This document shows positions 49,179 to 54,347 of a stretch of DNA of 54,347 nt, piece by piece. A program made the position numbers and the translations under genes. Source of the stretch: AEGEAN-183 sp964342745 (GTDB taxonomy: Bacteria; Pseudomonadota; Gammaproteobacteria; Magnimaribacterales; Magnimaribacteraceae); assembly GCA_964342745.1 (NCBI GenBank), contig CAYFFW010000007.1, forward strand, positions 1-54,347, given 5' to 3'. Each line of letters starts with the position of its first letter. Within the stretch, counting starts at the first letter, position 1. The notes under the pieces are model-generated. The model worked only from the letters and a program-made list of their open reading frames with translations, did not search any database and was not told the DNA's origin.

Positions 49179-50561
49179 ATGTCACAGATTAGAGATATCG
49201 AAGAGAATATTCAGGATGAATCTACCGAGATATCACATCCAGAAACTTTAAGTGTATGGGGCTTAGCTTGGCCTCCTATTCTTGGTAATTTGTTGTGGTC
49301 TAGTGTTGGGATTATTTCAATAAAAGCTGTTGGTACTTTAGGAGCTGCAGCTGTAGCGGCAGTAGGAACAGGTCAAAGGATGGTGTGGGTATTCCAAGCT
49401 CTTCTGATGGCAGTAATGACTGGAACCACAGCATTAGTCGCCAGGGCAGTAGGTTCTAATAATATGCTTGAAGCATCTTCTGTTACTAGATTGGCGATAA
49501 AGGTAAGTTTAGCGTTATCTCTAATTACCACTGTCATAATTGTCTTATTTGCCGAAGCTCTTATAAGTATTTTTGGTTTAGATGCAGAAGCTCAAGAATT
49601 AGCAGTAACTTATCTAACTATTTCAATTATATTCATACCTTTTATGACTTTTGGCATGGTAATAGGCGCAGCTTTAAGGGCAGCTGGAGATGTTAAAACA
49701 CCCATGTATATCGGGATTTTCACCAATATAATTGCCATTTATCTACTTCTAGGATTAGTTAATGGTCAATATGGAATGCCTAAACTTGGTATAGCAGGTG
49801 CCGCATTAGCTATGGGAATCTCTTTCACACTAGGAGCATTGATTCAATTGTACTTATGGATGGCTAATAAATTAGTAGTTCCATTAGGAAAAAGAGGATC
49901 TTACACAAAGGAAAGGTTGAGACAATTAATTTCAGTTAGTTACCCTGCTGGTATTGAAAGCATAGTGTTTCAATTTGGTATGTTATCTTTTTTTTGGATA
50001 GTTGCCATGTATGGAACTGAAGAAGTTGCAGCCTACAATATAGGTGTAAATATATTGATGTTATCTTTTATTTTAGGAAATGGTTTTTCTGTGGCTGCTG
50101 CTACTTTATCGGGTCAATTTTTAGGAGCTTCAGACCCTGATGCAGCCTATAGAAGCGGTTATCAGTCTGCAGGAATGACAATGTTAGCTATGAGTTTAAG
50201 TGGTCTTCTACTGGCATTTTTTGCTGAGCCTATAGCATGGTTCTTCATTCAAGATGAAGAAGTAGTAAGATTTGCTGTTATCTTTGTTTGGATATTTGCA
50301 TTGTCACAACCATTTATGGCTTTAGAGTTCTCTTTAGGTAGCACTTTAAGAGGGGCAGGAGACACTAGATCACCCTTAGTTATTACTATTGTAGGGTTGT
50401 TGTTAATTAGAGTTCCTATTGCTTTCTTACTCTATTATTTAGAAATGCCTGTCCAGTGGATATTTGCTACATTAATATTTGACTATCTAGTAAAAGGGAT
50501 TTTATTAGTTCTTCGATATAGATCAAAAAGATGGATGAAAGTCCTAAAAATAACTTCATAG
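49179..50561 (+). CDS. MATE family efflux transporter
   Basis: A 460-residue protein with twelve helices in two similar halves. The first helix region begins WGLAWPPILGNLLWSSVG. Conserved MATE segments include GTGQRMVWVFQALLMAVMTG and, in the second half, FILGNGFSVAAATLSGQ and SLGSTLRGAGDT. MATE proteins export cationic drugs or metabolites in exchange for Na+ or H+. ATG 49179 is preferred over TTG 49170. The next gene (alkylsulfatase-like) starts 15 bases downstream, so they may share a transcript. The substrate is not predictable. Confidence 0.9.
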   Translation: MSQIRDIEENIQDESTEISHPETLSVWGLAWPPILGNLLWSSVGIISIKAVGTLGAAAVAAVGTGQRMVWVFQALLMAVMTGTTALVARAVGSNNMLEASSVTRLAIKVSLALSLITTVIIVLFAEALISIFGLDAEAQELAVTYLTISIIFIPFMTFGMVIGAALRAAGDVKTPMYIGIFTNIIAIYLLLGLVNGQYGMPKLGIAGAALAMGISFTLGALIQLYLWMANKLVVPLGKRGSYTKERLRQLISVSYPAGIESIVFQFGMLSFFWIVAMYGTEEVAAYNIGVNILMLSFILGNGFSVAAATLSGQFLGASDPDAAYRSGYQSAGMTMLAMSLSGLLLAFFAEPIAWFFIQDEEVVRFAVIFVWIFALSQPFMALEFSLGSTLRGAGDTRSPLVITIVGLLLIRVPIAFLLYYLEMPVQWIFATLIFDYLVKGILLVLRYRSKRWMKVLKITS

Positions 50562-50576
50562 ATTTATAATATTTAA

Positions 50577-52280
50577 ATGAAGAAAACTTTCTTTGCTTTA
50601 ATAGTCTTTTTTCTTATAGGATGCGATGTCAGTAAAAATGAAGAAGTTGTCCTGCCTCCATCACCTGATGAATTAATTGAACATAGTAAAGAATTTAAGA
50701 AAGAAGTAATAAGCTTTTACGACTCTATTCATGTAGCTATAGGTTACTCTTTAGCTAATTCAATTATGGTTGAAGCAAATGGTGCAAAGATAATAATAGA
50801 TACTACCGGAACTATTGAAACTGGAAGGGAGGTAAGGTCAATATTCGATCGACTTAATCCTTATCCCATAGAGGCAATTATTTATACCCACAACCATGGA
50901 GATCATGTTTTTGGTGCCAAAGCATTTATAGATAATGAAAAAACAGAAGTAATAGCTCACCAAACCACTGAAAAATATATAAATAGAATTTTGGGAATAC
51001 TTAGACCTATTATAAATAAAAGGTCATCCCGCATGTTTGGCTCCTCTTTCCCTGAAGAAAGTATAGAAAATAATGGAATTGGACCTTTCTTAGAAATAGG
51101 AAAAGAAGGAAGGAAAACAAGTCTTGTGTATCCTACAAAAAAATTTAAAGATTCTTTGTTTCTACAAATCTCTGATTTAAATATAGAGCTTTATCACGCA
51201 CCTGGTGAAACAAATGACCAGATATTTGTGTGGATTCCAAAATATAAAGCTTTATTTCCAGGAGATAATTTTTATAAAGCCTTTCCTAATCTTTACACCA
51301 TTAGAGGAACGCCTTATAGAGACCTTCATCAATGGGTTAAGAGCATAGATAAAATGAGATATTTAAAACCTGAGTTATTAGTTCCTAGTCACAGTAAACC
51401 CATCCAAGGTCAAGAAGAAATTTTTAAGAATTTAACAGACTATAGGGATGCTATTCAGTATGTGCATGACCAAACAGTACGTTTAATGAATAAAGGAATG
51501 TCCCCTAATAAAATTAGTAATCAGATAAAGTTACCATCACACCTTGCTAATTCACCTTTTCTTAAAGAATTTTATGGAACTCCAGGTTGGTCTTCTAAGA
51601 ATGTATTTACTGGATACCTAGGTTGGTTTGACGGAAACCCTTCAACCTTAAATCCAATTAGTAAGAATGAAGAAGCAAAAAAGATAATTGAATTGGCTGG
51701 AGGAAAATCTAATCTTATTAAAGAAGCAGAAGATTCATTAGAAGCAGGTGAATATCAATGGTCACTCCAAATAACAGATTATCTATTAATGGATGATGGG
51801 AATGATGATCTTGCTAAGAATATAAGAATTAAAGCATTGAATGCTCTGGGTGAGATGAACACAAACCCAAATGCAAGATACTATTATTTATCTAGTGCTG
51901 CAGAGCTATCACCATCTTATAAAGAACCTCCTCTGCTAAAACCAACAAAGGAGGTTCTAAAGAATCTGCCAATAGAGATAGTTTTTGAAATATTAAAAGT
52001 TAGTTTAATTCCAGAAAAATCTATAGATAAGAATATTCATTTAAATTTAAACTTTAGTGATTCCTCAAAAACATATTCCTTAATTCTAAGAAATGGTGTT
52101 TTAGAAGTTCAGCCTTTTGAGGTTAAGGGCTCTTCAGTTCAAGTTGAAACTGATGAGATATCTTGGAAAGAGATTGTTACTGGAGACAGGAGTCTTCCTG
52201 TTTCCATGGCAACTGGTTTATTAAGTGTAAAGGGAGACAGAGTTAGTCTTATAAACTTTTTTAATTCTTTTAGGGAGTAA
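50577..52280 (+). CDS. Alkylsulfatase-like MBL-fold lipoprotein
   Basis: A 567-residue protein of the SdsA1/BDS1 type III alkylsulfatase group. The lipobox LIGC at residues 13-16 marks a lipoprotein. The MBL domain has HNHGDH (His105, His107, Asp109, His110), the later LYHAPGETNDQ and LFPGDNFY, and LVPSHSKP. A dimerisation domain with helices follows (about 340-460), then a C-terminal SCP2-like domain. It hydrolyses alkyl sulfate esters in characterised relatives, whereas it is shorter here (relatives are about 630-660). It lies 2 bases before a crotonase gene. Confidence 0.87.
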   Translation: MKKTFFALIVFFLIGCDVSKNEEVVLPPSPDELIEHSKEFKKEVISFYDSIHVAIGYSLANSIMVEANGAKIIIDTTGTIETGREVRSIFDRLNPYPIEAIIYTHNHGDHVFGAKAFIDNEKTEVIAHQTTEKYINRILGILRPIINKRSSRMFGSSFPEESIENNGIGPFLEIGKEGRKTSLVYPTKKFKDSLFLQISDLNIELYHAPGETNDQIFVWIPKYKALFPGDNFYKAFPNLYTIRGTPYRDLHQWVKSIDKMRYLKPELLVPSHSKPIQGQEEIFKNLTDYRDAIQYVHDQTVRLMNKGMSPNKISNQIKLPSHLANSPFLKEFYGTPGWSSKNVFTGYLGWFDGNPSTLNPISKNEEAKKIIELAGGKSNLIKEAEDSLEAGEYQWSLQITDYLLMDDGNDDLAKNIRIKALNALGEMNTNPNARYYYLSSAAELSPSYKEPPLLKPTKEVLKNLPIEIVFEILKVSLIPEKSIDKNIHLNLNFSDSSKTYSLILRNGVLEVQPFEVKGSSVQVETDEISWKEIVTGDRSLPVSMATGLLSVKGDRVSLINFFNSFRE

Positions 52281-52282
52281 AA

Positions 52283-53056
52283 ATGAGCAATATATCCGAT
52301 TTAAATATTTCTTTAGAAAACCATATAGCAACTATTGAAATAAATAGACCACCTAATAATCACTTTGATCATCAGCTAATATCTCAAATAGCTGATGCAT
52401 TTGAACAATTTGATAATGATATTGACTGTAGGTGCATTATTCTTTGCTCAGAAGGTAAGCATTTTTGTGCGGGGGCAAATTTTGGAAAAGACAGAGACAT
52501 GCAAGACAAGAAAGATCCCTATTCTGAGTTATATGCTCAAGCAGTGAGACTTTTTAGAACTAAAAAACCAGTAATAGCAGTTATTCAAGGTGGAGCAATA
52601 GGAGGGGGTTTAGGGCTGTCCTTAGTTGCCGACTTTCGAATAGGTTGCCTAGAATCAAGGTTTAGCGCTAATTTTGCTAGATTAGGATTTCATCAAGGAT
52701 TTGGAACCACAGTTACACTTCCTAGAACAGTAGGTAATCACAATTCTGCGATGATGATGCTAACTGGTAGAAGATTAAAGGGAAAAGAAGCTCTGGATAT
52801 AGGATTAATTGACTATCTGGTAGACAAAGATGAAGTTCGAGATAAAGCTATTGAGCTTGCAGAAGAGATTGCTGAAGCAGGACCCTTAGCGGTTCAATCT
52901 ATAAGAGCAACCATTAGAGCTGGACTAGCAGATGAAGTAGAGAAAATAGTTTCCTTGGAATTGTCAGAGCAAATGCGCCTTCAATCTACAGATGATTTTA
53001 AGGAAGGTATAAAGGCTTCTTTAGAAAGAAGAAAACCTAAGTTTAAAGGCTCTTAA
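52283..53056 (+). CDS. Crotonase-family protein lacking both catalytic glutamates
   Basis: A 257-residue enoyl-CoA-hydratase-fold protein. The CoA-binding CAGANFGKDRD and the oxyanion region GGAIGGGLGLSLVADF are present. The two catalytic Glu positions of hydratases (GGGCEL and PEI) are Gly and Ala here (GGGLGLS, NFARLGF), so simple hydration is unlikely. A dehydrogenase-like isomerase, thioesterase or lyase reaction is possible. GGAG precedes ATG 52283. It is 2 bases after the alkylsulfatase and 2 bases before the aminotransferase, forming one transcription unit. Confidence 0.88.
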   Translation: MSNISDLNISLENHIATIEINRPPNNHFDHQLISQIADAFEQFDNDIDCRCIILCSEGKHFCAGANFGKDRDMQDKKDPYSELYAQAVRLFRTKKPVIAVIQGGAIGGGLGLSLVADFRIGCLESRFSANFARLGFHQGFGTTVTLPRTVGNHNSAMMMLTGRRLKGKEALDIGLIDYLVDKDEVRDKAIELAEEIAEAGPLAVQSIRATIRAGLADEVEKIVSLELSEQMRLQSTDDFKEGIKASLERRKPKFKGS

Positions 53057-53058
53057 GC

Positions 53059-54186
53059 ATGAAATTTCCTTCTTTTGATTTAGAAAGAATTCAATCAATA
53101 TACGAGAATTCTGTTGAAATAAATCTCACTGAAAGTGGTATTGAACCACTTTCTCTTAAAGAATTAATGAACCCGAAAGAACTAGAGGACTTATTAAATA
53201 TACCTTTAGGTTATGGATATACTCAAGGTACTCCGTTACTAAGACAGAGAATATCTAATCTTTATGATGGTTTTGATAAAAATAATGTACTTGTTACTTC
53301 TGGATCATCGGAAGCTATTTTTCTGTCTGCTGTTCTAACCGTGTCAAAAGGGGACAGGGTTGTAATGATGAAACCCAATTATCTTTCTTTTAGTGGAGTC
53401 GCAGAAGCCTTAGGAGCTAAAGTTGATTATGTTCCGCTACTAAAGAAAGAAAAATGGGAATGGGATTTAGATTGTTTAGATAAAATGGTAGTTAATAAAA
53501 CAAAGGTAATATCAATCTGTAATCCTAACAACCCAACTGGATCAGTTTTAAACTTAGAACAGATGAAAAAAATTGTAGAGATTGCTAGCAGGGTAGGCGC
53601 TTATTTGCTTGTTGACGAAGTCTATATTGGTTCAGAGCTTCATTCGAAAAAAACTAAAAGCTTTCTGGGTATGTATAAAAAAACAATTATTACTTCAGGC
53701 CTCTCAAAATCCTATGCGCATCCTGGATTAAGAATTGGTTGGATAATCTCAGATAAAAGCTTTGTTGAAGAAGCTTGGGCAATCAAAGATTACATCAGCA
53801 TAGCTAGTTCTAGTCTTTCACAGCACATAGCATCTAAAGTATTAGAACCAGAAACTATTTCAAAGTTAAGATTAAGGACAAAGGTATTATTAAATAAAAA
53901 CTTAGAAACTTTCAATGAATGGATTATTCCTTACTCAAATCATCTTACTTTTTTAAAGCCAGAAGCAGGCGGCTTCGCGTTTGTTGAATATGATATGAAT
54001 ATAAACAGTACAGACTTGGTTCATGATTTAAGAAAAAATGAAGGAGTTTTTATTGTACCGGGAGATAGTTTTGGAATTGATGGATATTTTCGAGTAGGTC
54101 TTGGACATGAATCAATTGGTTTCAATAAAGGATTAAATCTTCTATCTAAAGGATTGGCGAGAATGTTCCCTAACAATTTTTCTTAG
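53059..54186 (+). CDS. Class I/II PLP aminotransferase
   Basis: A 375-residue fold-type I aminotransferase. The PLP lysine is Lys217 in SGLSKSYAHPGLRIGW, with Asp186 in LLVDEVYIG, NPNNPTG at 155-161 and a C-terminal substrate Arg in YFRVGLG. The length is slightly short, and the N-terminal arm is compact. AAGCATG gives ATG 53059 two bases after the crotonase stop. Substrate range is open; aromatic, aspartate or valine-type transamination are all compatible. Its stop is 115 bases before tRNA-Ser(TGA). Confidence 0.9.
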   Translation: MKFPSFDLERIQSIYENSVEINLTESGIEPLSLKELMNPKELEDLLNIPLGYGYTQGTPLLRQRISNLYDGFDKNNVLVTSGSSEAIFLSAVLTVSKGDRVVMMKPNYLSFSGVAEALGAKVDYVPLLKKEKWEWDLDCLDKMVVNKTKVISICNPNNPTGSVLNLEQMKKIVEIASRVGAYLLVDEVYIGSELHSKKTKSFLGMYKKTIITSGLSKSYAHPGLRIGWIISDKSFVEEAWAIKDYISIASSSLSQHIASKVLEPETISKLRLRTKVLLNKNLETFNEWIIPYSNHLTFLKPEAGGFAFVEYDMNINSTDLVHDLRKNEGVFIVPGDSFGIDGYFRVGLGHESIGFNKGLNLLSKGLARMFPNNFS

Positions 54187-54280
54187 ACGAAGAAGTCTTT
54201 CATTGAGACAAAATAAATACAAACCTTAATAAAATTTCCATGCTTTGAGATTCCATTACCTCCAACTCCCAGTAAAATAG

Positions 54281-54286
54281 TAGAAT
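54281..54286 (+). promoter_or_regulatory. -10-like box for tRNA-Ser(TGA)
   Basis: TAGAAT followed by GC-rich GCTTGCC sits 14 bases before the tRNA, the same arrangement as TATAATGC before tRNA-Gly. No clear -35 hexamer is seen at 16-18 bases. The rest of 54187-54300 shows no gene. Confidence 0.4.
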
Positions 54287-54300
54287 GCTTGCCTATTAAA

Positions 54301-54347
54301 GGAGGGTTGGCAGAGTCTGGTTGAATGCACTGGTCTTGAAAACCAGC
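54301..54347 (+). tRNA. tRNA-Ser (anticodon TGA), 5' part only
   Basis: The 5' acceptor strand GGAGGGT, a D arm and the anticodon arm are present. Stem CTGGT/ACCAG encloses the loop CTTGAAA, with TGA at 54337-54339, reading UCA, UCG and UCU. The window ends one base after the anticodon stem, so the variable and T arms are missing. The layout matches E. coli tRNA-Ser(TGA). Confidence 0.92.

Noticed and set aside
1..54347. The two tRNA-Ser fragments could be one gene of a circular molecule cut at the ends.
   Set aside because: Joining them gives a variable arm of about 27 bases with an extra unpaired segment and one mismatched acceptor pair. The left fragment already has its own anticodon-loop AAA and stem GCGTG, and the gene content is chromosomal.
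1..54347. Genomic island, prophage or CRISPR locus.
   Set aside because: No integrase, transposase, phage structural gene, repeat-spacer array or abrupt base-composition change was seen; core genes are spread along the window.

Overview
The window looks like chromosomal DNA of a small-genome, AT-rich marine gammaproteobacterium, most like SAR86 or a relative. Three points support this. Core synteny is gammaproteobacterial: trxB next to ftsK-lolA-serS, csrA followed by tRNA-Arg(ACG), and tusD/tusC-like genes beside serS. Coding is extremely dense. The accessory content is TonB-dependent receptors, amidohydrolases, alpha/beta hydrolases, metallo-beta-lactamase-fold hydrolases and Fe(II)/2-oxoglutarate oxygenases. 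The placement is an inference from gene content, not from a tree. No CRISPR array, insertion sequence, phage or integrase gene was seen, and no stretch longer than about 210 bases lacks a gene.

Layout. 1-54 is the 3' end of a tRNA-Ser, followed by a MetF-like reductase. 1.0-7.1 kb holds a TonB receptor, an alpha/beta hydrolase, a periplasmic metallo-hydrolase, then a DUF169-DoxX-SRPBCC cassette. 7.1-9.2 kb holds csrA, tRNA-Arg, an exported M20 amidohydrolase and a MAPEG protein. 9.3-14.1 kb is a co-directional run with phosphatidylcholine synthase, a double GNAT protein, small envelope proteins, a NylB-like serine hydrolase and an unusual TonB-C/helical-repeat protein. 14.2-18.4 kb holds tRNA-Gly, a CDGSH protein, a deazaflavin-type reductase, an epoxide-hydrolase-like protein and a large exported zinc protease. 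18.5-24.8 kb is a tight six-gene operon: D-aminoacylase, mini-Smr, TauD, dihydroorotase, amidase and PhyH. 24.8-37 kb holds three nitronate-monooxygenase-like genes, transport and lipid genes, SohB, AcuI, crotonase and SDR genes, and TrxB. 37-42 kb is the ftsK-lolA-serS core with a reduced tusDC pair. 42.2-45.3 kb is a large Oar-type receptor closed by a strong terminator. 45.4-49.1 kb is a nucleoside block: PfkB kinase, 2OG oxygenase, NupC-type transporter and thymidine kinase. 49.2-54.2 kb holds MATE, a lipoprotein alkylsulfatase-like hydrolase, a crotonase and an aminotransferase. The window ends inside tRNA-Ser(TGA).

How it fits together. The picture is a heterotroph that imports organic matter through TonB receptors, trims it with exported peptidases and hydrolases, and salvages nucleosides and amide-bearing compounds. 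Five of eleven convergent gene pairs overlap by exactly four bases through shared stop codons, and all three complete or 3'-complete tRNAs are followed within 30 bases by a co-directional coding sequence. The most interesting leads are the 2OG oxygenase translationally coupled to a nucleoside transporter, the near-leaderless mRNA that tRNA-Gly processing would make, the shortened TusC, the linker-less TonB-C protein, and the amidohydrolase/oxygenase operon.
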